NCBI GenBank assembly: GCA_020831775.1
Contig: JAFIFZ010000012.1
Span: forward strand, 31,093 to 95,092
Direction: 5' to 3'
From: Phycisphaerales bacterium
GTDB lineage: Bacteria; Planctomycetota; Phycisphaerae; Phycisphaerales; UBA1924
Length of the DNA: 64,000 nucleotides
Within the stretch, counting starts at the first letter, position 1. Each line of letters starts with the position of its first letter. The notes beneath the pieces were generated by a model, which saw nothing but the letters and a program-made list of their open reading frames with translations, searched no databases and was not told the origin of the DNA. This document shows, one piece after another, positions 45,571-54,240 of the stretch. The translations under genes were made by a program, and so were the position numbers.

Positions 45571-47397
45571 ATGCGAAAGGGCAACACGCCCTGTCGCGCC
45601 GAGGCATCCGGATGGACGGGCGGGGGGCTGGTGGCGGCCCTCGCGGCGGCGCTGGTCTGCTGCCTGCTGGGGGGCGCGGCTTCGGCGGACACCGGGGCGC
45701 CCTCGCCCGGCGAGGCCCAGCGTGTGCACGCGCAGATCCGGGCGGCGGTGGAGGCGTGGGATCCTTCGATCGCCGAGGAATTCGATTTGCCCGGTCCGGT
45801 TTCGATCACGCTGAGGCTGGAGGGCAGGGTGCTCTCGCGGACGGTGGTCGCCGAGGGCGGGCCCGAAGCCGTGCGCGAGGCGTTGAGCGTGCTGATGGAT
45901 CGGGCCGAGAGCCGACTGCCCTTCCAGAAGGACGCGACCTGGCCCGAGCCGGTCCGTCGGATCGCGGGGCTGATGCAGATCGGGGTGGAGCTCGGCGGGC
46001 CGCTGGTGCCGCTGTCGCTTGATCAACTTGCGGATGCGACGCTCCAGGTTTCTCCGGGGCTGGAGGGCGTGGCGGTGCGGATCGGCGAGCGGGTGGGCGC
46101 AGGGATGCCCTCGCGCATGCTCGAAGACGGGGTCGAACCGGCGCTCGTGCTGCGTTCTTTGGTCAGCGAGCTCAGCGGGGATCCGGCGCTGGGCGTCGTC
46201 TCGCCTGACGACCTGCGGCGGGAGCACGGCGTGCGTTTCTACCGCTTCGGCGTCACCCACATCGCCGAGACCGAGCCCGGGTCGTCGCCGGTGTTTCTGT
46301 TCCGCGGAGGCGAAGTGGTGCGGAGCTCTGAGCTGCGCGGACGCGACCTGGTCGTCTTCGCCGAGGACCTTGCCCTGCACCTGATGATGCGCAAGCCCCG
46401 TGAAGATGGCGGGACCGACCCGCTGGGCGGGACGCTGCGCCCGATCCAGGGTGTGTTTGAGAGCGAACAAGCGACGCCGCTGCAGCTCGCGCTGTCGGCG
46501 CTGGCGCTTGAGCGGCTGGCGTCGGGCGAGCGGTACGACGCGGCGGTGCGGGCGGGGGCGAGGGACTTTGTGCGCCGTCTGGCGCTCGCGGGCGCAGCGA
46601 TCGGGGAAGAGGAGACAGAGGAAACGGCCGCGGCGGTCTGGTCCGGCTTGCGGGCTTCCTCGGCGATGTTCGACGCGATGGTCGCCGACGATGAAGCGTT
46701 GGAGGGTTTTCTGCGGGCTTGCGACCGGGTCTGCGACGGGGCGCTTCGACGCGCCGAGGCGTTGGGGGCGCTGGTTCGTCCGGTGACACTCTGGGCGCTG
46801 GCCGAGCGGGCGCGTGGGGACGAATCGCTGCGCCCGAGGGTGCGTCGGATGCTCGGGCGCGCGTGGTCGGAGACGGGGCCGGAGCGGTCGGTCTCGCTCT
46901 TGCCATGGGCGGGGTGGGCGGAGTTGGCGTTGGCGGAGGGGCGGGGCGAGGTCGAGGGCGAGGAGGCGCTGCGCCGGTCGCGGATGATGGTGTGGATGCA
47001 CCAGTTGGACGCCGCGGACACGGGCCAGGAGGCGCCGGACCTTGCGGGGGGCGTGGTGTTCACGGCTGGGGAGAACCCGCTGCCGACCTGGCACACGGTG
47101 CGGCCGGTGGTGTTCTTTGCGTCGATGCTGGGCGATCCGCGTCTGACGGGGCGTGAGGAGGCGTCGCGCGAGGCGTCGCGGGTCCTGGCGTCGGTGCGGT
47201 TTTTGAGGCAGCTCTCTGTCCGGGATGCGGAGGCGTACGCCCACCGGTACCGGCACCGGTCGATCGGGGGCGTGCGAGCTGCACTGTGGGACCAGCGTCT
47301 GCACCCGGAGGCGACGGCGATGACGCTGATCGCGGTCTGCGACACGCTCGACAGCCTGTCCAAGCTGGCGGCCGCGGGCGATGACGAGGGCGGGTGA
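45571..47397 (+). CDS. Large exported protein of unknown function
   Basis: A 608-residue protein with a signal peptide (basic start, core LVAALAAALVCCLLGGAASA). The N-terminal ~250 residues are beta/alpha with a strand SITLRLEGRVLSRTVVAEGG and paired segment; the C-terminal half is all helical, with repeated Ala/Arg/Leu-rich helices ending EATAMTLIAVCDTLDSL, reminiscent of alpha/alpha-toroid folds. I cannot assign a family. The ATG at 45571 is picked as the first Met before the signal. It is co-directional with rpsA and gyrA but separated by a terminator. Confidence 0.68.
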   Translation: MRKGNTPCRAEASGWTGGGLVAALAAALVCCLLGGAASADTGAPSPGEAQRVHAQIRAAVEAWDPSIAEEFDLPGPVSITLRLEGRVLSRTVVAEGGPEAVREALSVLMDRAESRLPFQKDATWPEPVRRIAGLMQIGVELGGPLVPLSLDQLADATLQVSPGLEGVAVRIGERVGAGMPSRMLEDGVEPALVLRSLVSELSGDPALGVVSPDDLRREHGVRFYRFGVTHIAETEPGSSPVFLFRGGEVVRSSELRGRDLVVFAEDLALHLMMRKPREDGGTDPLGGTLRPIQGVFESEQATPLQLALSALALERLASGERYDAAVRAGARDFVRRLALAGAAIGEEETEETAAAVWSGLRASSAMFDAMVADDEALEGFLRACDRVCDGALRRAEALGALVRPVTLWALAERARGDESLRPRVRRMLGRAWSETGPERSVSLLPWAGWAELALAEGRGEVEGEEALRRSRMMVWMHQLDAADTGQEAPDLAGGVVFTAGENPLPTWHTVRPVVFFASMLGDPRLTGREEASREASRVLASVRFLRQLSVRDAEAYAHRYRHRSIGGVRAALWDQRLHPEATAMTLIAVCDTLDSLSKLAAAGDDEGG

Positions 47398-47570
47398 GGC
47401 GGGGGGCGATTCGGTGTGCTTTGAGGGCGTTTTGCGGGGCTGCGCGGGGGGTGTTTCAGGGGTCGGGCCGAGGGGGATTCGGGCGGGCTGTGCGCCTATG
47501 ATTTTCAGCGTTTTTGGCCCTCGCGGCGCCCGATCCCGGGCGCGTCGGTGGGGCCCTTCGGAGATGCTGC

Positions 47571-50342
47571 ATGGCGGAGCACGACGGACCCCCTCAGGGG
47601 CCCTCTGACGGCGTCGGCGCGGACCTCGGCGGGAGCCTCCCGGCGGGCGCCGGGCGGATCACCGACTTGGCGATCGAACGCGAGCTTCAGGACAGCTACC
47701 TGACCTACGCGATGAGCACGATCATGGACCGGGCCCTGCCCGATGTCCGCGACGGGCTCAAGCCATCCCAGCGACGCATCCTCGTCGCCATGCACGACCT
47801 GAACCTCCGCCCGGGGCGCAAGCACCTCAAGTGCGCCAAGATCTGCGGCGATACCTCGGGCAACTACCACCCCCACGGCGAGAGCGTCATCTACCCGACG
47901 ATGGTCGGCATGGCCCAGCCTTGGAAGATGCGCGTCCCGCTGGTCGCCCCGCAGGGCAACTTCGGCTCGATCGAGGGCGATCCGCCCGCGGCGATGCGTT
48001 ACACCGAGGCCCGGATGACCCAGGCCGCGGTGGACATGCTCGACGACATCAAGCTCGACACGGTCGACTTCCAGCCCAACTACGACGACCGCCTGCTTGA
48101 GCCGTTGGTGCTGCCGGCGAAGTTCCCGAATCTGCTGATCAACGGCGGGATGGGGATCGCGGTGGGGATGGCGACGAGCCTTCCGCCGCACAACCCGACC
48201 GAAGTGCTCGACTCGATCATCCGCGTCGTCGAGAACCCCGAGATCGGGCTTGCGGAGATCATGACCGATGTGGTCGACGAGTCGGGCGAGATCGTCCGGC
48301 AGGGGATCAAGGGGCCGGATTTCCCCACCGGCGGCGTGATCATCGGGCGCAAGGGCATCCACGAGGCGTACACCGGCGGGCGGGGCAAGGTCACGATCCG
48401 CGGCGTCTGCCATGTCGAGGAGATGGGCAAGACGGGTCGTCAGCAGGTCGTGATCGACCGGATCCCCTTCGGCCTGATGCAGAACAACCTGGTTGAAAAG
48501 ATCGTCGATGCGGTCAAGGACGAGCGGATCCGCGATGTGTCGGATGTGCGTAACGAGTCGGGCAGGACGGCCCGCTCGCGCATCGTGATCGAGTTGAAGA
48601 AGGGGGCCGACCCGGCGGTGGTCGAGAATCAGCTCTACCAGCACACGCCCTTGCAGCAGACCTTCAGCATCATCAACATCGCGCTGGTGAACCACCAGCC
48701 CCGGACGCTGGGCCTGCGCGACATGATCGACCTGTACATCGAGCACCGCGTCGAGGTGATCCGTCGTCGGACGCTGCACCTGTTGCGCGAGGCGAAAAAG
48801 CGGGCGCACATCCTCGAGGGCCTGATCTTCGCGGTCTGCGACATCGACGAGGTGATCCGCCTGATCCGCTCGAGCTCGACGCGTGAAGAGGCGATCGGCA
48901 GGCTGATGGAGCGGGGCTTCCGCATCTCGCCCGAACACCCCCACGCGCCGAAGATCCCCGAGCGGCTGATGCGGGCGGTCGGGAAGGCCGAGAGCGTCGG
49001 GGGCGTGCGCCTGACACGCGTGCAGGCCGAGGCGATCGGCTCGATGCGCCTGATCCAACTCGTCGGGCTCGAAATCGACAAGCTCGCGGGCGACTACCGC
49101 GAGCTGGTCGAGAAGATCGAGGACTACGAGGCGATCCTCGCCGACCGGACGCGTGTCGACGCGATGATCATCGAAGACTGCGAGCTGATGAAGTCCCGCT
49201 ACGGCTCTGACCGCCTGACCAAGATCGAGGAGGGCGAGTCGGACATCGACATCGAGGCCCTGATCCAGGAGCACCAGGTCGCGGTAACGATCAGCCACAG
49301 CGGGTATGTCAAGCGGGTGCCGCTGGACACCTACCAGTCGCAGGGGCGTGGCGGGCGCGGGATCCGCGCTTCAGAGTCGCGCGACGGGGACTTCATCGAG
49401 CACCTGTTCGTCGCGAGCACGCACGACAACCTGCTGGCGTTCACCGACACGGGCCGCGTCTTTAAGATCAAGGTCTACGAGATCCCGGAGATGAACCGGA
49501 CGAGCCGCGGGCGGGCGATCGTGAACCTGATCGACCTGCGCGAGGGCGAGCGGATGTGCGCGTTCCTGACGACGCGCGACTTCGAACAGTCCAGCGAGTT
49601 CCTGACCTTCATCACCCGCAACGGGCTGGTGAAGCGTACGGCGCTGAAGGACTACCGCAATGTCAACCGGTCGGGGCTGATCGCCGTCGGTCTGCGCGAG
49701 GACGACGAGCTGCTGACGGTCAAGCTGACCTCGGGGACCGACGACCTGATGCTCGTCACCGCCGGGGGCATGGCGATCCGGTTCAGCGAGTCCGACGCGC
49801 GACTGATGGGGCGCCCGGCCAGCGGCGTCAAGGGCGTCGAGCTCGGCGGGGGCGACCGCGTCGTGGGCGCGGTCCGCGTCCCGATGGTCGTCGACGCCGA
49901 CGATCCGGAAGTGACTCACACCGACCCGGACGATCTGACCCGCAACCTCTGCCTGCTGACGGTGACCGAGAACGGCTACGGCAAGCGGACCCCGGTCGAC
50001 GAGTACCGTGTCCAGCCCGAGGCCGGCCCGATGCGCAGCCAGACCCGTGGCGGCAAGGGGCGGACGGACATCAAGACGACGGCCCGCAACGGCAAGTCGG
50101 CCGCGGCGATCGGCGTCTACGACGATGAGGATGTGGTCGTGGTCAGCCGGGGCGGGCTCTTGGTCCGCCTGAAGGCGGGCTCGATCAGCCAGTACGGGCG
50201 AGGGACGCAGGGCGTCCGCGTGGTGAGCCTGAAGGCCGGGGACCAGGTTGTCGCGATGGCCCGGGTGCAGGACAACGGCGAGGAAAACGGTTCGGAGGGC
50301 GAGGAGGCCCCCGACGCGAGCCCCGAGCAAGGCGGGGAGTGA
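47571..50342 (+). CDS. gyrA: DNA gyrase subunit A
   Basis: A 923-residue type II topoisomerase subunit. The 5' winged-helix region has RALPDVRDGLKPSQRRIL, HPHGESVIYPTMV and the catalytic tyrosine at residue 144 (AMRYTEARM). The C-terminal domain starts with a GyrA box at residues 591-597 (QGRGGRG), marking gyrase rather than topoisomerase IV, then six beta-pinwheel blades and an acidic tail (EENGSEGEEAPDASPE). The residue equivalent to E. coli Ser83 is Ser105, while the Asp87 equivalent is Pro109. GGAG lies before the ATG; a TATGAT box is at 47497-47502. gyrB is not in the window. Confidence 0.96.
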   Translation: MAEHDGPPQGPSDGVGADLGGSLPAGAGRITDLAIERELQDSYLTYAMSTIMDRALPDVRDGLKPSQRRILVAMHDLNLRPGRKHLKCAKICGDTSGNYHPHGESVIYPTMVGMAQPWKMRVPLVAPQGNFGSIEGDPPAAMRYTEARMTQAAVDMLDDIKLDTVDFQPNYDDRLLEPLVLPAKFPNLLINGGMGIAVGMATSLPPHNPTEVLDSIIRVVENPEIGLAEIMTDVVDESGEIVRQGIKGPDFPTGGVIIGRKGIHEAYTGGRGKVTIRGVCHVEEMGKTGRQQVVIDRIPFGLMQNNLVEKIVDAVKDERIRDVSDVRNESGRTARSRIVIELKKGADPAVVENQLYQHTPLQQTFSIINIALVNHQPRTLGLRDMIDLYIEHRVEVIRRRTLHLLREAKKRAHILEGLIFAVCDIDEVIRLIRSSSTREEAIGRLMERGFRISPEHPHAPKIPERLMRAVGKAESVGGVRLTRVQAEAIGSMRLIQLVGLEIDKLAGDYRELVEKIEDYEAILADRTRVDAMIIEDCELMKSRYGSDRLTKIEEGESDIDIEALIQEHQVAVTISHSGYVKRVPLDTYQSQGRGGRGIRASESRDGDFIEHLFVASTHDNLLAFTDTGRVFKIKVYEIPEMNRTSRGRAIVNLIDLREGERMCAFLTTRDFEQSSEFLTFITRNGLVKRTALKDYRNVNRSGLIAVGLREDDELLTVKLTSGTDDLMLVTAGGMAIRFSESDARLMGRPASGVKGVELGGGDRVVGAVRVPMVVDADDPEVTHTDPDDLTRNLCLLTVTENGYGKRTPVDEYRVQPEAGPMRSQTRGGKGRTDIKTTARNGKSAAAIGVYDDEDVVVVSRGGLLVRLKAGSISQYGRGTQGVRVVSLKAGDQVVAMARVQDNGEENGSEGEEAPDASPEQGGE

Positions 50343-50441
50343 AGCGGGCGGGGCCTTCGGGCCGATTGGGCCTCTCGTGCCTGCACCCCCGGTCGACGGG
50401 GGCGGGCCGACACGCCCCTGCGGCGGCCCCGTGGAACTGGT

Positions 50442-50447
50442 TACACT
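50442..50447 (+). promoter_or_regulatory. Putative -10 box of STAS gene
   Basis: TACACT nine bases before the ATG, with no ribosome site between; leaderless arrangement. Confidence 0.4.
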
Positions 50448-50456
50448 GGACGCACC

Positions 50457-50804
50457 ATGCCGACCGATTGGTCCGATGACATTGTCGTAGCCGACCTCGC
50501 CGACGAGCCGGCGCTTTCTGAAGAGCTTGCGCACCTGCTGGAGCGGATCGAGGCTTCCGAGCACACGCCGCATGTGGTGCTGAACTTCGGGCGGGTGAGC
50601 TACATCAACAGCTCGAACATCGCCCAGCTCCTGCGGATGCGGAAGGTTCTGGCGGGCAAGAGCCGCCAGCTGAAGCTCTGCTCGGTGGGGGACGAGATCT
50701 GGTCTGTCATGCTGGTGACGGGCCTGGACAAGGTCTTCCGCTTTGCGCCCGACCCGATGACGGCCCTGGCCGGCATCCAGCTCGAGGACGAGGCGGAGGG
50801 CTGA
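50457..50804 (+). CDS. STAS-domain protein, anti-anti-sigma factor type
   Basis: A 115-residue single STAS domain. The conserved strand and phosphorylatable serine appear as VSYINSSNIAQLLRM (the SpoIIAA-type phospho-site region), with VVLNFGRV before it and LKLCSVGDEIWSVMLVTGLDKVF after it. Such proteins sequester anti-sigma kinases when unphosphorylated. No kinase or sigma gene is adjacent, so its partner is unknown. It stands between gyrA and an ABC ATPase gene, 76 bases before the latter. Confidence 0.87.
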   Translation: MPTDWSDDIVVADLADEPALSEELAHLLERIEASEHTPHVVLNFGRVSYINSSNIAQLLRMRKVLAGKSRQLKLCSVGDEIWSVMLVTGLDKVFRFAPDPMTALAGIQLEDEAEG

Positions 50805-50879
50805 GCCGCAGCTTTCGGGCGTGCGGCCGGTACCAACCGGCGTGAATCCGGCGAGGCCCGCCGGTCGGAGTGTGCGTGC

Positions 50880-51641
50880 ATGGCGAGCCCCGCGACAGCG
50901 ATCCCCGACCCATCCAAGCTCACGCAGGGCGAGGCGGTGGTCGAGCTCAAGGGGATCCGCAAGACCTATTACAAGCCCGACGGGACGGTGATGGTCGAGG
51001 CGCTCAAGGGCGTGGACCTGACGATCCGCGCGGGCGAGTATGTCGCGATCATGGGCTCTTCGGGCTCGGGCAAGTCGACCCTGCTGAACCTGTTGGGGTG
51101 TCTCGACCAGCCGACGGAGGGGGAGTACCTGCTCCGCGGTCGGAATGTCGAGGCGATGGACGACGACGAGCTGTCTGCGTTCAGGGGGCGGACGATCGGG
51201 TTTGTCTTCCAGGCGTTCAACCTGATCCCGCAGCTGACGATCGAGGACAATGTCGCCGTCCCGCTGTTTTACCAGCATGTGGACAAGAAGAAGCGGCTTG
51301 AACGGGCGGTGGGGGCGCTCGAGCGTGTCGGGCTGGGCGACCGCGTGGGGCATAGGCCGAGCGAGCTCTCGGGCGGGCAGCAGCAGCGCGTCGCGATCGC
51401 GCGGGCGCTGGTGACCGAACCGGTGGTGCTCATGGCCGACGAGCCGACGGGGAACCTGGACTCCAAGACGGGCGAGGCGATCCTCAAGATGATCGAGGAG
51501 CTCCACAACGCGGGGCTGACGATCATCATGGTGACGCACGACGACGCGATCGCCGAGCGGTGCGAGCGGATCGTGCGCCTCGCCGACGGGCTGGTCGATA
51601 CCGATACGCAGCTGCGCAAGCGCCGGGGCGATCCGGACTGA
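50880..51641 (+). CDS. MacB/LolD-type ABC ATPase, no adjacent permease
   Basis: A 253-residue ATPase with all ABC motifs: GSSGSGKST (Walker A), VFQAFNLIPQLTIEDN (Q-loop), LSGGQQQRVAIARAL, VLMADEPTGNLDSKTG and THDDAIAERC. The style is that of MacB/LolD/FtsE exporters of lipoproteins or peptides. The next gene is on the opposite strand and the previous one is a STAS protein, so its FtsX-like permease must be encoded elsewhere; the permease at 16.1 kb already has its own ATPase. Confidence 0.9.
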   Translation: MASPATAIPDPSKLTQGEAVVELKGIRKTYYKPDGTVMVEALKGVDLTIRAGEYVAIMGSSGSGKSTLLNLLGCLDQPTEGEYLLRGRNVEAMDDDELSAFRGRTIGFVFQAFNLIPQLTIEDNVAVPLFYQHVDKKKRLERAVGALERVGLGDRVGHRPSELSGGQQQRVAIARALVTEPVVLMADEPTGNLDSKTGEAILKMIEELHNAGLTIIMVTHDDAIAERCERIVRLADGLVDTDTQLRKRRGDPD

Positions 51642-51696
51642 TTCGAAAGTTTGCGCAGACCTACGGCACTGGCGACTTCTGCGACAGTGGTATGCG

Positions 51697-52509
51697 TCAG
51701 CGTCTGCGCGGGGCGTCTTCTTCGCGGTCGCGGGTCTCGCCCCACGCCGGGTCGGGCTCGGCGACGCCGGCCAGCGAGCTCCACTCGATCGAGAAATCGA
51801 AGTCGACGAACGGGCCGACGAGGGGGGTGGTTGAGAAGACGCCGGTGGTCACGCGTTCGGCGTTGAGGCGCGGCTCGGGGCGGAGCACACCGTCGAGCTT
51901 CCAGTGGTCGTACCTGTCGGTGCGGTCGCGGAGGCGCGAGAGGAAGCGGCGGGGGATGTCGATCGTGACGGGCTCGCCGATTGAGCGCCCGTCTTCGGGG
52001 TCGATGACGGTCATGCTCGCCTGGTAGACGCCGCGCCCGGCCTCCTTGACGGGTCCGAATCGGACGGACCAGGAGATCTGGGTGCGGAGGTCTCGGTTCA
52101 TCTGCAGGCACCAGCGTCGGATGCGTGCGTCGAGCGCGGCCCGGGCGCGATCATCGAGCTCCGCGTCGGGGTCGATGTCGGTGAGATCGATGCGGTAGCG
52201 GTCACGCAGGGCGGCCAGAAGGCCGGCGGGGGAGTCGGAGGGGCCGCGGGCTTCGGCGCCTGTCTGTGCGGCGTCGGGGGCGTCGTCGTCTCGGGGGGCG
52301 GCGCGGCGGGCCTCGGCGAGTTCGGCCCTGAGGGCTTCGACGCGGGCTTCGAGGTCCCGGATCCGCTGGTCTTTCTGCGCGAGCTCTTCACGCTGCTCGG
52401 CGACGATGCGCCGGAGGCGGGTGAGTTCGTCGTCGCTCTGGGCCGCGGCGGCGGGCGTGAACAGAAAGCAGGCTGCGAGCAACAGCACGGCGGGCGTGAT
52501 CGGTCGCAT
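51697..52509 (-). CDS. Exported coiled-coil protein of unknown function
   Basis: A 270-residue protein with a signal peptide (VLLLAACFLFTPAAAAQ), then a coiled coil of about 45 residues (LTRLRRIVAEQREELAQKDQ onward to LAEARRAAP), a short acidic linker and a beta-rich C-terminal domain (QISWSVRFGPVKEAGRGVYQA, VTIDIPRRFLSRLRDR). GGAGG lies four bases before the ATG. The family is unrecognised. It diverges from the DUF58 gene 56 bases away. Confidence 0.75.
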   Translation of the reverse strand: MRPITPAVLLLAACFLFTPAAAAQSDDELTRLRRIVAEQREELAQKDQRIRDLEARVEALRAELAEARRAAPRDDDAPDAAQTGAEARGPSDSPAGLLAALRDRYRIDLTDIDPDAELDDRARAALDARIRRWCLQMNRDLRTQISWSVRFGPVKEAGRGVYQASMTVIDPEDGRSIGEPVTIDIPRRFLSRLRDRTDRYDHWKLDGVLRPEPRLNAERVTTGVFSTTPLVGPFVDFDFSIEWSSLAGVAEPDPAWGETRDREEDAPRRR

Positions 52510-52551
52510 GGGGGCCTCCAGTGCCGGGCGGGGTTCTCCGGCTCCGTCGCC

Positions 52552-52557
52552 TACTCT
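52552..52557 (+). promoter_or_regulatory. Putative -10 box of DUF58 gene
   Basis: TACTCT seven bases before the ATG at 52565. Confidence 0.4.
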
Positions 52558-52564
52558 AGCAGGC

Positions 52565-53575
52565 ATGGGCCCGGGCGTGTTGCGACGCGGGCCGAGGAGT
52601 TGTTCCCGCGTGCTTGCCGCCCAGGACACCAAGAGGCCAGAGACGGTCGAGGAACTGCTCGGTCGCGAGCTGATGAGCCGCCTGGACCGGCTGGATGTGC
52701 TGACGCGGAAGGTCTTCTCGGGCAAGCTGCCCGGGGAGCGTCGGAGCAAGAAGCGGGGACAGTCTGTCGAGTTTGACGACTACCGCCAGTATGTGCCCGG
52801 TGACGACCTGCGTCACATCGACTGGAATGTGCTCGCCCGCTTTGACAAGTTCTTTCTAAAGCTCTTCCGCGAGGAGGAGGACCTGGGCGTGCAGATCGTG
52901 CTGGACTGCTCGGCGTCGATGGACGCGGGGGCGCCCAGCAAACTGATCGCCGCGGCGAGGGCCGCGACTGCGCTGGGGTATGTGGGGCTTGTGAACCAGA
53001 ACCGGGTGTCGATCTCGCGGTTCGGGCGACCGGGCGATACGGGGCTGCGATCGCTCTCGGCGATCCGCGGGCGGGGCAACTTCAAGCGGCTGGCGTCGTT
53101 CGTTTTGGAGGGTGTCGGGCCGCTGCCGCCGGATGTCAGGACCAAGGGCGACCCACCGGACTTCAACGACATGATGCGGACGCTGGCGCTGACGCGTCGG
53201 GGCAAGGGCGTGCTGATCCTGATCAGCGACGGGCTCTTCCGCGAGGGGTTTTTGCCGGGGCTGAACTTTTTGGCGGGCGACAGCTACGACGCGTACTTCG
53301 TGCAGATCTTGAGCCCCGACGAGTTGGACCCGACGCTGCAGAAGGACCGCGTGAGCGGGGATCTTCGCTTCACCGACGCGGAGACGGGGGCCGCGGCGGA
53401 GGTGACGGTCTCGGCGGACCTGATCAAGCGGTACCGGGCGAGGCTTGAGGCGTTTCTGGGGGATCTGGAGGCGGTCTGCCGCGCCCGGAGCATCCGGCAC
53501 TTGCTCGTGCCGAGCGACACGCCTGTGGATGTGCTTGTGCTGGAGATGCTGCGCAAGCGGGGGCTGTTGGGTTAA
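52565..53575 (+). CDS. DUF58-domain protein
   Basis: A 336-residue protein. The DUF58 core GQSVEFDDYRQYVPGDDLRHIDWNVLAR leads into a degenerate VWA-like fold with the metal-site motif VLDCSASM near residue 117. DUF58 proteins usually sit in moxR-batA operons and are thought to be MoxR clients; here the gene stands alone, 26 kb from moxR. The ATG at 52565 is supported by the seven-base-spaced TACTCT box; a GTG at 52610 with GAGGAG ten bases upstream is the main alternative. A hairpin follows the stop. Confidence 0.87.
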   Translation: MGPGVLRRGPRSCSRVLAAQDTKRPETVEELLGRELMSRLDRLDVLTRKVFSGKLPGERRSKKRGQSVEFDDYRQYVPGDDLRHIDWNVLARFDKFFLKLFREEEDLGVQIVLDCSASMDAGAPSKLIAAARAATALGYVGLVNQNRVSISRFGRPGDTGLRSLSAIRGRGNFKRLASFVLEGVGPLPPDVRTKGDPPDFNDMMRTLALTRRGKGVLILISDGLFREGFLPGLNFLAGDSYDAYFVQILSPDELDPTLQKDRVSGDLRFTDAETGAAAEVTVSADLIKRYRARLEAFLGDLEAVCRARSIRHLLVPSDTPVDVLVLEMLRKRGLLG

Positions 53576-53596
53576 GAGATTGCTGTTGACAAGGCA

Positions 53597-53627
53597 TAAG
53601 AAAACACTGGCGGGCGAGCCGCCAGTG
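53597..53627 (-). terminator. Terminator of atpC
   Basis: CACTGGCGG and CCGCCAGTG form a nine-base stem around a five-base loop; on the minus strand it is followed by TTTTCTTATG. The palindrome resembles short dispersed elements known from planctomycete genomes. Confidence 0.75.
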
Positions 53628-53666
53628 GAACATTGCCTCATCGCGTTTCTCGGCTCTGCGCCGGGC

Positions 53667-54116
53667 TTAGATCCCGTGCTCTCGCGCGTATTTGGCGAGG
53701 CGGACCTTCAGGCGGGCGGCGTCCTGCTCGTGGCGGATCTCGTCGGCGAGTTCGGCGGGGTTTTCGGCGTTCTGGGGGACGCTCTTGGCGAGGGCGGCTT
53801 CGAGGGCCTGTTCGGCTTCGGTGGCGCCGAGGCGTTCGGCGGGGATCGCCTTGTCGGCGATGATGATCAGTTCGTTTTCGGCGACGCGGGCAAAGCCGCC
53901 GTCGATGAAGAAGTGGCGGCTGCCGCCGTGGGCCTTGCCGGTGTCGGGGAAGTCGACGCGGAGCTCGCCGAGGCCGAGCTCTGTGATGAGCGGTCCTCGG
54001 TTGAACTGCACGCCCAGCAGGCCGTCGTGGGCGGGGAGCGAGGCGTATACGGCGTCTTCGTTGAGGAGCTGCTCGGTCGGGGTGACGACGCGGCAGCGGA
54101 AGGTCTTTTCGGCCAC
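53667..54116 (-). CDS. atpC: ATP synthase epsilon subunit
   Basis: A 149-residue F1 rotor subunit that couples rotation to catalysis and restrains hydrolysis. The N-terminal beta-sandwich reads FRCRVVTPTEQLLNEDAVYASLPAHDGLLGVQFNR, followed by a helical hairpin (AEQALEAALAKSV, EIRHEQDAARLKVRLAK). GGAGG lies about ten bases before the GTG start. The other ATP synthase genes are absent and both neighbours are unrelated, so atpC is detached from its usual place after atpD. Confidence 0.93.
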   Translation of the reverse strand: MAEKTFRCRVVTPTEQLLNEDAVYASLPAHDGLLGVQFNRGPLITELGLGELRVDFPDTGKAHGGSRHFFIDGGFARVAENELIIIADKAIPAERLGATEAEQALEAALAKSVPQNAENPAELADEIRHEQDAARLKVRLAKYAREHGI

Positions 54117-54227
54117 GGCGGGAAGCCTCCGTTGGACTGGTTCGATCGGTTGCTGGGGCGGACATCGTAGACGGCTTGAGGGCATTGATCCGCCCCGGCG
54201 GGCCCGGCGGCGGCGTCGCTGGGCCGA

Positions 54228-54233
54228 TAGGCT
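54228..54233 (+). promoter_or_regulatory. Putative -10 box of FecCD gene
   Basis: TAGGCT seven bases before a TTG start codon; no ribosome site fits between. Confidence 0.4.
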
Positions 54234-54240
54234 CATCGCC

